A stretch of DNA of 64,000 bases from Bythopirellula polymerisocia (GTDB taxonomy: Bacteria > Planctomycetota > Planctomycetia > Pirellulales > Lacipirellulaceae), in contig NZ_SJPS01000004.1 of the NCBI RefSeq assembly GCF_007860015.1, positions 131,567-195,566 on the forward strand. The letters run 5' to 3'. The translations under genes and the position numbers were made by a program. Below, piece after piece: positions 35,328 through 44,976 of this stretch (the first letter of the stretch is position 1; each line of letters opens with the position of its first letter). The notes beneath the pieces are model-generated. The model was given only the letters and a program-made list of their open reading frames with translations. It had not been told where the DNA came from and did not search any database.

Positions 35328-36308
35328 CTAAGTTGGATTCATTGAGGGGAAAAGCTCGTTAATCATCGTGATAGCAGCCGGACCCACAAGTACCACAAAA
35401 ATCGCTGGAAAAATGAATAGAACGAGCGGGAAAATGAGTTTAACGGCAGTTTTTGCAGCTTTTTCCTCCGCCATCTGCCGCCGGCGCGTCCGCATCGAAT
35501 CACTCTGCACTCGAAGGGCCTGGGCCACGCTGGAACCGAACTTGTCAGCTTGGATAAGGATTGCTGCCAATGCTTTTAAGTCGTCGACTCCTGTGCGAGA
35601 TCCCAGGTCATGAAGCACTTCGTTGCGGGCACGGCCCATTTGAAGTTGCAAATTGCACAGGCCAAATTCCTCCGCAATGATGCGGTAGGCTTTCTTCATT
35701 TCCTCGGCCACTTTCCGCATGGCCTGATCAAGTCCCAAGCCGGCCTCAACACAGACTACCATCAGGTCGAGGGCATCTGGCAAACCATAGAAAATATTGT
35801 CCTGGCGACTCTTGGTCATAAACCAGATCACCACTTCGGGCAGGAAGAACATCACGAGTCCGATACCTGCGGAGTAGGTAATCGAATCAATGTTAAATCC
35901 CCGCGTGAGAATAACAGCGCCCCCGCCGATCAGAAAACCCACTACTAGCCCAACCATTTTCAATGCCCAGAAGGCTTCCGGAGCTTTGGGGCCACGGAAA
36001 CCTGCCTGGTTAAGCTTCGAGCGGGTTTTGCCAATGTCCTCATTAGATTTAGGTTGCAAAGGCTTCGACAGGGCAGGCGAAGCCATCGACAACACTTGGG
36101 ACATTTTGCTCCCTTTGCCTTTTCCTTCGCGCAGCAAGTCGACCTTGCGACTATTGGGATCGCGTATTTCCTTTAGCCGCTCTTCAGCGCGAGGCTTTCC
36201 TCCCGCGAATACTTCGAGCAGCCACCAAATCACAGCGGCGGTGCAGCCGATGATCGACAGGTGTAGGATCAAAGGGGAATCAAATAAACTGGATGCGAGC
36301 AAACTCAT
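35328..36308 (-). CDS. TadC-like inner-membrane platform protein (T2SS F domain)
   Basis: The 326-residue protein has an N-terminal membrane helix, a basic cytoplasmic linker, two central helices (MVGLVVGFLIGGGAVIL; ITYSAGIGLVMFFLP), the T2SSF-type domain (FYGLPDALDLMVVCVEAGLGLDQAM, shortened here) and a C-terminal helix FPLVLFIFPAIFVVLVG. It pairs with TadB to form the inner-membrane platform of the Flp pilus machine. The start lies 1 bp after the tadB stop, so translation is coupled. Confidence 0.88.
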   Translation of the reverse strand: MSLLASSLFDSPLILHLSIIGCTAAVIWWLLEVFAGGKPRAEERLKEIRDPNSRKVDLLREGKGKGSKMSQVLSMASPALSKPLQPKSNEDIGKTRSKLNQAGFRGPKAPEAFWALKMVGLVVGFLIGGGAVILTRGFNIDSITYSAGIGLVMFFLPEVVIWFMTKSRQDNIFYGLPDALDLMVVCVEAGLGLDQAMRKVAEEMKKAYRIIAEEFGLCNLQLQMGRARNEVLHDLGSRTGVDDLKALAAILIQADKFGSSVAQALRVQSDSMRTRRRQMAEEKAAKTAVKLIFPLVLFIFPAIFVVLVGPAAITMINELFPSMNPT

Positions 36309-36309
36309 G

Positions 36310-37275
36310 TCAGACTCGGATGTTAACGATTTTGCGAATTGCCAAAGCTCCCAACAGCTGCATTACGATGCCGCCGACCAACATTTTCTTACCAAGTTCG
36401 TCGGTAAACAGCAGGGAAAGATAGTCAGGATTCATGCGATATACGGTGACAAACAACAGCGGAGGCAATGCCAATAGGACGATGCCCGACAGACGGCCTT
36501 CGCCTGTGAGTGCCTGTACTTGCCCCCAGATAGCGTAACGTTCGCGGATTAGGCGACCAATTTTGTCAAGAATTTCCGCCAGATCACCACCCGTCTGCCT
36601 TTGCAGGATCACAGCGGTGACAAAAAACTTGAGGTCCAAGTTAGGGACTCGATCGCACAGATTTGAGAGCGCTTCTTCAAATGGAAGGCCCAAGTTTTGT
36701 TCTTCAAAAACTCGTCCAAATTCCGACGCAATTGGATCGGAGCCCTCTTGTGCAACAAGATGAAAACCCGCGGCCAGACTATGTCCAGCACGCAATGCTC
36801 GAGCGACCAATTCAAGCGCCTCGGGCAATTGAGCGGCAAATTTTGCGAAACGTCGTTTCCGGCGGAATACTAGCCAGAAAAATGGTAAAGCGGCAAAGGT
36901 AATGCCCACCACGGGGGCCAACATCACGTTGAGCCCTGCCAAACCTACCATGGAACCTGATCCTACACCCAGGCCTAGGCAAATTAGCAGAAAGGTCCCA
37001 GTAGACATCGTCACTTGAGCCTGTTCAAAGAGCAGGTTCAAATTGAATATACTGCCAAAAGCAGCCTCGAATGCAGACTTTCCCCGCTCTTTGGCGAGCA
37101 ATTGGGTCAGTTCCGTCAGACCGGTGGGATCGTTCTTGTCTCCCTTACCAGTAATCGTCGAAAGACGCTCTTCCATCTGCGATACCGACTGATCGCGGAA
37201 AAATACGGCTATTCCAACGATGAGCGCGAAGACACCTACGAATGCTGCGCCGATTATTAGGACACTAGGAAGCAT
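36310..37275 (-). CDS. TadB-like inner-membrane platform protein (T2SS F domain)
   Basis: The 321-residue protein has an N-terminal helix (LIIGAAFVGVFALIVGIAVFF), central hydrophobic helices, the T2SSF-type helical domain (QLPEALELVARALRAGHSLAAGF, with FEEALSNLCDRVPNLDLKFFVTAVILQRQTGGD further on), and a final helix pair. TadB and TadC together act as platform for the CpaF motor. It follows cpaF after 110 bp and is coupled to tadC. Confidence 0.88.
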   Translation of the reverse strand: MLPSVLIIGAAFVGVFALIVGIAVFFRDQSVSQMEERLSTITGKGDKNDPTGLTELTQLLAKERGKSAFEAAFGSIFNLNLLFEQAQVTMSTGTFLLICLGLGVGSGSMVGLAGLNVMLAPVVGITFAALPFFWLVFRRKRRFAKFAAQLPEALELVARALRAGHSLAAGFHLVAQEGSDPIASEFGRVFEEQNLGLPFEEALSNLCDRVPNLDLKFFVTAVILQRQTGGDLAEILDKIGRLIRERYAIWGQVQALTGEGRLSGIVLLALPPLLFVTVYRMNPDYLSLLFTDELGKKMLVGGIVMQLLGALAIRKIVNIRV

Positions 37276-37385
37276 GATCGACTCTCTATGCTCTCTCTGG
37301 TTGTTCGACTTAGGAAGGTCGTTTGTGGTAAATGGCTCGCCGGGGTCCCCCTCTAGCGCCCCCCGGCAAGCACAAATTAATATGA

Positions 37386-38711
<1,326 letters not shown>

Positions 38712-39192
38712 AGGGAATCGCTCCACGTTTTCTATGCTGCGCGGGTCGCAATCTCGAAGGAAGGCCGTACGGACGGATCACACAGAGGATCGAAATTGCT
38801 TCACGCAAAGATAGCTCATAATCAGGAAGGTTGAGCCAAGAGTTGCAGGTTCACATCGAGAATCGCAGGTGGATTACACGAAATGATGGTTAGGCCGAAT
38901 ATACCGGGAGAGAAAAGTCAATTACTCTCAGGCGGCAACCTATCTTCTTTGGAAGCTTGAACTGAATACCCATCTCCACCCGCACCTTAAGGCGTGTCAA
39001 CTCTATGCGGAGGAGAGAAAGCGAGAGGAGAATTCTACACTCAGCCCGAGAGAGGTAATTATTCGCCGAAGGGGTGGAGCAGCAATGCTAGCCACCCCAA
39101 AAACCCGGAGAACGTGGCGATAGCAATCCCATTCTCCACCGGTTCGGCGAATACTTACCGAGAGAGTGGGTTCGGCTGAACGGATAAGGCCG
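38712..39192. other. Long interval inside the tad locus, between cpaE and cpaF
   Basis: No gene is supported in these 481 bp, although neighbouring tad genes are closely spaced. The part nearest cpaE holds a three-way-junction hairpin element (39061-39152). The rest shows no clear terminator or promoter. Confidence 0.5.
39061..39152 (-). ncRNA. Candidate three-way-junction RNA element
   Basis: On the minus-strand transcript, outer arms ATTCGCCGAA (39152-39143) and TTCGGCGAAT (39070-39061) pair over 10 bp. Inside are two hairpins. One is GGAGAATG with CGTTCTCC (8 bp including one G-U wobble that pairs only on this strand). The other is GGGGTGG with CCACCCC plus AGCA with TGCT, an 11-bp stem with a 2-nt bulge and GC-rich base. 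It begins 40 nt after the cpaE stop. Function is unknown; a cis-regulatory element or a repeat family are both possible. Confidence 0.5.
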
Positions 39193-40398
39193 CTACTTCG
39201 CTGGCCAGAGATTAAGCCAGCGACGGCTTTTTGAGTCTTTGTCTCCCACCTCGCTTTCCTCGCGCACCTTGCCGCAGATTGCGTCGGAAAGTTGTAGGAT
39301 CGAATTGGTGATGCCAGCCTTAGGGGCATGCTGCACAAGGGGTACTCCGTTATTTCTTACTTCGACCATAGTCCGATAGTCGTTAGGAATCTGCCAGAAT
39401 ATATCCCGACCGATGGATTCCTGAGCCTTTTTGAGACTAATTTGACTCGAATCATGACCAACTCGATTTACGATAATCTTCACTTTACTTCTCAATGACT
39501 CGTCGCTATCGAAAGTCATCATCAATCGAACTACATTTCGCAGGCAGGGCAAGTCTAATTGCGTAACCATCAAAATATCGTCAGCCATATAGATGGCTTG
39601 CATATCCAGGTCGCCGAAATACTTGGAGAGGTCGATTACGATATGAGTGAAAGAGGTCTTCAATAGTCCGATCACTCTTTGCAGGCTGTCGGGAGTGATT
39701 TGCTTTACGTCCTCAAGCTGGACAGGACGTGGCAATAGATGTAGACCCGTGGAATGTTTAGTAAGGGATTTCTTCAGGAGAGTCAGATCGAGTCGCCCGA
39801 CGTTTTGCGCAACGTCAGCCAAAGTGTATTCAGGAATTGTATCAAGGAAAACATCCGCATCGCCAAGCGCGACATCCAGATCTACGAGCACAACGGAGTT
39901 AGCTTCATCTGATGCAATGGCACAGGCTAGGTTCACGGCCACACTGGTCGAGCCTACTCCGCCAGTTGCACCACCCACAGCGATAACTCGGCAGCCAGCA
40001 GCATTCGTAGTCTTTTCTCCGGCATTCTGTCGTTTGACACGTTTCAGCGCGGTGATCAAATCCTCTTGCTTGAGCGGTTCTGTAAGAAACTCTTTCGCAC
40101 CGGCACGCATTGATTCGAGAATCAACCGTCCATCAGTGCTGCTGCTAGTCACTAGCAGGGTACATTGTGGGTGCTCAGCAGTGACTTCCGCAACAAGCTG
40201 AATTGCCCTAGCGGGATCCGCATCCATTGCAATCAAGCCGATATCGGCCTTGGTTTGCTCGATCACATCGGAAAAAAACTCATATCGTGAACTCTCTGCT
40301 TCGAGCCAAACGCTATCTAGCTGCAAGAGAACAGACTTGAGTTTTTCTCGCGACGCATCGTTGGGATCAACTAGCGCTATCCGGAGTACATTAGCCAT
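39193..40398 (-). CDS. CpaE/TadZ-type pilus localisation protein
   Basis: The 401-residue protein has a receiver-like N-terminal domain (about 1-120; LVDPNDASREKL) and a MinD/ParA-type ATPase-fold domain (about 135-370; VDLDVALGDADVFLDT, VIDLSKYFGDLD). The P-loop reads GGATGGVGSTSVAVN. It lacks both lysines of the usual KGGVGKTT motif, a change also seen in TadZ proteins that bind but poorly hydrolyse nucleotide. It would place the Tad machine in the cell. It follows the secretin gene after 117 bp. Confidence 0.88.
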   Translation of the reverse strand: MANVLRIALVDPNDASREKLKSVLLQLDSVWLEAESSRYEFFSDVIEQTKADIGLIAMDADPARAIQLVAEVTAEHPQCTLLVTSSSTDGRLILESMRAGAKEFLTEPLKQEDLITALKRVKRQNAGEKTTNAAGCRVIAVGGATGGVGSTSVAVNLACAIASDEANSVVLVDLDVALGDADVFLDTIPEYTLADVAQNVGRLDLTLLKKSLTKHSTGLHLLPRPVQLEDVKQITPDSLQRVIGLLKTSFTHIVIDLSKYFGDLDMQAIYMADDILMVTQLDLPCLRNVVRLMMTFDSDESLRSKVKIIVNRVGHDSSQISLKKAQESIGRDIFWQIPNDYRTMVEVRNNGVPLVQHAPKAGITNSILQLSDAICGKVREESEVGDKDSKSRRWLNLWPAK

Positions 40399-40515
40399 AA
40401 TTCGAGTCCAGCTTCTCGGGCGAAATCACCGAAGACCGGGCCGCACAATATTCAAAGGAGCAATTTCAAGGGTGTGAGATCCCGGTAGCCTCACACGTTG
40501 CTGAGCTAATGTAGC

Positions 40516-42336
40516 TTATTTTTCCATGTCGTATCCAATAGGGCCGATTAATCCTGGTGTTGAAGTAGCTGCCGGACGAGACTGACTCTCGGACTGATAC
40601 TCATGATGTTGAGGAATTTGAAGGTTGCTATAGGCGGGTTGTCTTGCTTGATGCAATGGTGCGGTCATCTGCATCGCTGACGGGTCCGCAGGAAGACTAT
40701 TCCCAGGGGTGCTTTTCCCAGCGGGCGCTGTCGGCTCAACCGGTGTTGCGGGTTGCAGCGATTCAGCTGGCATTCCTAAGGAATCATAGCTTTGATCCCC
40801 ATATTCAAAATCGGAGTCAGCAGGAACTGGCCCATACTCATTCATGGGAGTAGGTTGACCGCCATAGCCATCGGTGGCTACGCACACACTTCCCTGAGAG
40901 TTGTTGTAGTAGTTCGCACAGTTCTGGCCACACCCGGTTGGCGCACAAGCCCCGCAAGCGGGAACTTCCAGGTGGCCGCCAAAATAAAGCTGGCAATTGT
41001 TTGGCGAAACCGTTTCCATACCGGGTCCACAGAGTGGTACCTCATGCGGATCCATGCCATCGACAAATTCGGGTGTCACCAGGATCAAGAGTTCGATCTC
41101 ATTGACGGTCTCTTGGATGCTACGGAAGGCGGCTCCAACATATGGAAGATCACCGACGTACGGAAGCCCACGTTCCTGAGCTTCTACACGAGTCTGTACC
41201 AAACCAGCTAATGCCAATGTTTGGCCAGCTTTCATCTCAACGCCAGTATCTACTTGACGAACTCTCAAAGCTGGAATAGGCGAGTTGCTTCCTACGAGTG
41301 TGATTGCATTTGCATAATCAAGATCGCTTACACGGGGACGAACTTCGAGACGAATGTTTCCATTTCCAAGGACTATTGGCACGAAGTCGATCTGTGTGCC
41401 ATAGGGCTTATACTGAATCGTAACTTGATTGATACCTTGAGGAATTGGAACAGGTATCTCTCCGCCTACATTGAACTGAGCCGGACGGCCACTAACTGTC
41501 GTAATGGTTGGGTCAGCGAGAACTTTTGCAAGCTGATTCTGCTGTAATGCATCGATAAAGCCAAAAAACGTACTATTATTGCCCAACACGCCAAAACGAA
41601 TTGACTCACCAGAAGCTGCGACCTCACCGCCAGCGATACTGGAGCTTGTAATCAAATCTGAAATGCTGGAAACAAATCCGCCGTTATCGCTGAAGCTAGC
41701 AAAATCCACGCCTAATCTGCGGAGTTTGGTCCGGGAGACTTCCATGACTCTTACTTTGAGCATGATCTGCTGAACACCACCCACGGAAATGTTATTCACG
41801 ATCTTGGGAGCATAGTCTTCGGCCAGACGGATGATAGGGCTGACCGATTCAGGTTTCTCGACAAACCCTTCCAGTACCAAGCTATTCGTCAGGCGCATCA
41901 CCTTGATCGAGGATTCAGGGAATAGCCGTTCAAGTGCCAACTCCAGTTCTCGCACGTCGCCGTAGATCATCACGTCGACTGTGTAGACTTGGTCGTCCTC
42001 ATCCCATAGATTTACTTGAGTTACACCCGGTTTGCGGGCCGCAAGTTGGACTTGGTTCGCACTGATCGGAGTGACGGTCACCAATTCAGGATTGTTGACC
42101 ACCATCCGCGGGATACGTTTCTCAAGTGTGAGAATCCTGCTCGTATTGACTGTCAACTCCAGCCGTTCAGTTGACTGAGTGATATTGCGAATCACCTGGG
42201 ACTGTTGAAACTGTGCAAGGACAGTCGAGTTGAAACTGCAGAGCAAAGTCACTGTGGCCAACGTCATGTGAGCCAGAGTGATCTTATTAAGTGCCAAGTG
42301 GGCAACATTGAGGCGGGGAGTGAGTTCGGGGTACAT
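40516..42336 (-). CDS. Secretin CpaC/RcpA, outer-membrane pore of the Flp pilus
   Basis: The 606-residue protein has an N-terminal hydrophobic segment (about 24-42, ending LAQF), a pilus/BON-type N-domain (about 55-180; VVNNPELVTVTPISANQVQLAA), and the secretin core (about 245-430) with ADPTITTVSGRPAQFNVGGEIPVP and a conserved VPYVGDLPYVG-type motif (here GLPYVGDLPYVGAAF). The C-terminal ~160 residues are Pro/Gln/Ser-rich with cysteine pairs (ACGACAPTGCGQNC), unusual for the family. It forms the outer-membrane channel for the pilus. Confidence 0.92.
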   Translation of the reverse strand: MYPELTPRLNVAHLALNKITLAHMTLATVTLLCSFNSTVLAQFQQSQVIRNITQSTERLELTVNTSRILTLEKRIPRMVVNNPELVTVTPISANQVQLAARKPGVTQVNLWDEDDQVYTVDVMIYGDVRELELALERLFPESSIKVMRLTNSLVLEGFVEKPESVSPIIRLAEDYAPKIVNNISVGGVQQIMLKVRVMEVSRTKLRRLGVDFASFSDNGGFVSSISDLITSSSIAGGEVAASGESIRFGVLGNNSTFFGFIDALQQNQLAKVLADPTITTVSGRPAQFNVGGEIPVPIPQGINQVTIQYKPYGTQIDFVPIVLGNGNIRLEVRPRVSDLDYANAITLVGSNSPIPALRVRQVDTGVEMKAGQTLALAGLVQTRVEAQERGLPYVGDLPYVGAAFRSIQETVNEIELLILVTPEFVDGMDPHEVPLCGPGMETVSPNNCQLYFGGHLEVPACGACAPTGCGQNCANYYNNSQGSVCVATDGYGGQPTPMNEYGPVPADSDFEYGDQSYDSLGMPAESLQPATPVEPTAPAGKSTPGNSLPADPSAMQMTAPLHQARQPAYSNLQIPQHHEYQSESQSRPAATSTPGLIGPIGYDMEK

Positions 42337-42455
42337 CCTTGTACTTCCTTCGCTTTGAGTTTACTGGAATGTTGAACCCGATAGGATCGGGAGCCTCAAA
42401 TCAGTCGCTGGGTAAGTAACATCCTTGTCACCTATACCAGCACTTAGTTCTGGGT

Positions 42456-43502
42456 TTATTCAAAATCTATCGGGAATTGACCCTCGGGTTTGTCAGCTCC
42501 GAGATCCGGTCCGGTCGAAGTGGCCTCGCCTGATCCATTGCCAACGGTATTCGTAGAGTAAGTGTTAAAATTCTCTTCTTCCTTTTCCAAGGGTTCGCCA
42601 GTCGTGTTATCAAAGTCAATCTGGCTGACCTCGTTGGGGAAGATCAATTTCATGCGGAAGGGAGGCTCGACTTCAACCGTCGGGTTGTGACTTATTTCCT
42701 TGCGGAGAGCCAATTCCATTTCTTCTTTCTCATTGCTCTTGTCGAATGCAGCCCGTTCTTTCTCGCGACTGCTGGAATCGCTGCGGGCAAAGATGTCCTC
42801 TAGCGATTGTTCCGCGTCATCTACGATCAAGTCGTCATCCGGGTGGCGGGGAATCAGGCTCAGCTCGCCCATGTTTTCTGCAGTAGTCATTCGACTCGCC
42901 TGTTGGGGAGTCACGACCAACGACAAAGTCTTAGCAATGCTCCGCTCTTCAGTTCCTTCGGCAGTTCGTTGCACAGCCTGATCTACCGCATAGACACGAA
43001 TATTTTGCAGAATAATTTTAGTGAAGGAATGTGGGATGCCGTTCCGCTCGTTCTGCGGAACAAAGAGTTGTACATCCACACGGTCACCAGGGCTCAGCAG
43101 GCCAGCCGCACTCTTGCGAGCATCGACGGACACAGTCTTAAGCCGCATGCCTGGAGGAATGCCAGAGATCGGATCATGAGTTTCGCCCTTGGCCAAGAAC
43201 TTACCATCATTGAGAGGCTCCCCCTGAAAGATAGTCGTCTTGGGACGACGGCTTTCGATGTCTTCCCACTTGGTAATGGCACCCACGGGGACCTTGTCCC
43301 GGGGCCATTCTTGCAGGCTGACCATGGCATCATTCACCGGGTCCCCCAGATTGATGTTCTGGAGAGCCACGTAAATGGGCACCGTCTCGATGGAGGCTTG
43401 TTTCTTGTTGTTGCTGTCGAGGACCTGGCTAATGCCTATCGAGGCGACCAAGCCGCAGCCAAGCGCAAGCGCAAGCAATAATAATGATTTCGGACGCATC
43501 AT
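42456..43502 (-). CDS. CpaB/RcpC pilus assembly protein
   Basis: The 348-residue protein has an N-terminal membrane anchor (LLLLALALGCGLVASIGI) and a periplasmic region with a SAF-type domain (about 45-115; VPIYVALQNINLGDPVNDAMV) and the CpaB domain (VDVQLFVPQNERNG; SLVVTPQQASRMTTAENMGELSL). It stabilises or assists the secretin. A G-rich Shine-Dalgarno directly precedes ATG codons at 43502 and 43499; I use 43502. It follows the prepilin peptidase gene after 280 bp, an interval containing a 17-bp palindrome. Confidence 0.88.
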   Translation of the reverse strand: MMRPKSLLLLALALGCGLVASIGISQVLDSNNKKQASIETVPIYVALQNINLGDPVNDAMVSLQEWPRDKVPVGAITKWEDIESRRPKTTIFQGEPLNDGKFLAKGETHDPISGIPPGMRLKTVSVDARKSAAGLLSPGDRVDVQLFVPQNERNGIPHSFTKIILQNIRVYAVDQAVQRTAEGTEERSIAKTLSLVVTPQQASRMTTAENMGELSLIPRHPDDDLIVDDAEQSLEDIFARSDSSSREKERAAFDKSNEKEEMELALRKEISHNPTVEVEPPFRMKLIFPNEVSQIDFDNTTGEPLEKEEENFNTYSTNTVGNGSGEATSTGPDLGADKPEGQFPIDFE

Positions 43503-43547
43503 ACCCCCCTGGCATGAGGTCGGAATTATCGGATTCCGGTTGTGTGC

Positions 43548-43564
43548 CACAACAAGTTGTTGTG
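43548..43564. promoter_or_regulatory. 17-bp palindrome upstream of cpaB
   Basis: CACAACAA, one central G, and TTGTTGTG form a perfect palindrome 45 bp before the cpaB start. The size and position would suit a dimeric regulator's operator, but no binding protein is known. Confidence 0.35.
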
Positions 43565-43782
43565 AATGGTAGTATCTTTAGGGTCAATAATGTTATCTTG
43601 GCCCTTTTTCCGTCGGGTTCTTCTACAGGCCGATCCCGCGATAAAGGGGTTGACCTGTCTTGACGCAATCTCCGCTAACTTGGGCGGACTCTTACGCCTT
43701 GTCTGATTCTTCGGCTCTCACTGGCTTTGTGGTCCACTAATTTGTGGAAATTATCCGGTTGTCGCGGTCGTACAACCATTTT

Positions 43783-44349
43783 CTATAGCTGCATCCCGTG
43801 CCAGGCAAAATATGCGATCGAGCCAATGGCAATGGGAATTCCGTAAGGGAGTAAAAACATTCTTGGTTTTCGTTCAGCCGCAATCTCAGCGAGCTTCTCG
43901 GGGTCTTTGACCGTAACAATCTCGTTGAAAATGCCCCAGAATTGGTCACGATGCTTGTCCCAAGACTTGGTCCACAGCACCATCCCGACAGCAATGACTC
44001 CTCCCACGATGGCAGAGACCGCAAAGGCGAAAAACGTGACGGTTGGCCACATCCAGGCCCCCACACCTGCCAGCAACTTCACGTCGCCAGCACCCATTCC
44101 GCCAATGGCATACAATGGCATCAAAAGGGCCAGCCCTACGACCGTACCCAGCAAGCTATACCCCAAGCCTTCCCAGCCCGCATAGGAGGACAGCACGGCG
44201 CTGTACGCCCAGCCACTGAGGATCATTGGATAGGTTATCCAGTTCGGAACCTTGAGTTGCAGGCCGTCGATGACAGCAGCCACAATGAGAATCACGGTCA
44301 CAAACCAGACGTGCCAAGTATCACCAAGAAAATGTACCAATTCGTTCAT
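43783..44349 (-). CDS. Prepilin peptidase CpaA/TadV (A24 family)
   Basis: Integral membrane aspartic protease that removes the leader from Flp pilins. The 188-residue protein has about six helices, with the two catalytic aspartates in AAVIDGLQLKVPN (near residue 26) and GMGAGDVKLLAG (near residue 83; the GxGD motif). I use the ATG at 44349 rather than an upstream start of the frame, because the first helix follows directly. It is the likely processing enzyme for both pilins in the window. Confidence 0.9.
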   Translation of the reverse strand: MNELVHFLGDTWHVWFVTVILIVAAVIDGLQLKVPNWITYPMILSGWAYSAVLSSYAGWEGLGYSLLGTVVGLALLMPLYAIGGMGAGDVKLLAGVGAWMWPTVTFFAFAVSAIVGGVIAVGMVLWTKSWDKHRDQFWGIFNEIVTVKDPEKLAEIAAERKPRMFLLPYGIPIAIGSIAYFAWHGMQL

Positions 44350-44645
44350 CAGATTATCCACTTTGCGAGGTTGTAAGTTGCAACGCGTCTTCCACCACTC
44401 TGGGTGTCTCAGCTGCGGGGTACGAGGAAGAAAGTTACCATCAAACTCAACATGGCCAGCGCACAACACGCTAGTTGAAATACTTGGGTAAACAACTCAT
44501 TGGGTATCATGTTGAACATGGTGATAGACTCCACATCATGCGACCGATGGGACGCGCAAATACCCGTCTGACGGGCTTCTTCTAAGCAACAATAGCTTAC
44601 GAATTACGTGAGTAGGGAGAGTTTGCAAAGTTTTTTCGCGATATA

Positions 44646-44697
44646 GTCGCCATTCGCTCCGCGAAAGTAGCGCTACTTTCGCGGAGCGAATGGCGAC
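44646..44697. repeat. Perfect 52-bp palindrome
   Basis: A 26-bp arm beginning GTCGCCATTCGCTCCGCG is followed with no spacer by its exact reverse complement, which ends GGCGAC. The arms can form a 26-bp hairpin with a minimal loop in either RNA strand or a cruciform in DNA. It lies downstream of the pilin terminator. Confidence 0.95.
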
Positions 44698-44704
44698 GGT
44701 GATT

Positions 44705-44741
44705 AAAAAAACCTCCCGGGACCCATGTGGATCCCGAGAGG
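44705..44741 (-). terminator. Rho-independent terminator of the Flp pilin gene
   Basis: On the minus strand CCTCTCGGGA pairs with TCCCGGGAGG (allowing one mismatch) and is followed by TTTTTTT. It lies 56 nt after the pilin stop codon and explains how the abundant pilin could be made in excess of the machinery. Confidence 0.85.
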
Positions 44742-44796
44742 ATTCGTCAATTCAAGCGTAGTTCTGACTCCCTGAAAGGGAGAGGCCCACGTTGGA

Positions 44797-44976
44797 TCAG
44801 CTACCAGTCAACTGACCAGCGACACCCGTAAAGGTAGCCGAGGCGTTGGTACCGACCGACCGAATCGCCGTCAAGCAGACGATCACGATCAAGGCGAGCA
44901 TGACTGCATACTCGACAGCGGTGGGGCCATCTTCCGACACGAGGAAACGTTGTACCTTCTTAGCAAAATTCTTCAT
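44797..44976 (-). CDS. Flp pilin, major subunit, head of the tad locus
   Basis: The 59-residue product has the Flp layout: basic leader MKNFAKKVQRFLVSEDG, cleavage after Gly17, PTAVEYAVM with Glu, and a hydrophobic helix LALIVIVCLTAI. Its leader has a good Shine-Dalgarno (GGAGGA, 6 nt before ATG). Upstream lies a c-di-GMP-I riboswitch, downstream a strong terminator. A second, similar pilin is encoded at 28282-28461. This one is likely the main filament subunit. Confidence 0.92.
   Translation of the reverse strand: MKNFAKKVQRFLVSEDGPTAVEYAVMLALIVIVCLTAIRSVGTNASATFTGVAGQLTGS

Larger units (their letters stand above)
44350..44796. other. Interval between the pilin and prepilin peptidase genes
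   Basis: No gene is supported here. The stretch holds the pilin terminator (44705-44741) and a perfect 52-bp palindrome (44646-44697). A new promoter for the downstream tad genes is expected between the terminator and 44349, but I saw no clear hexamers. Confidence 0.5.
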
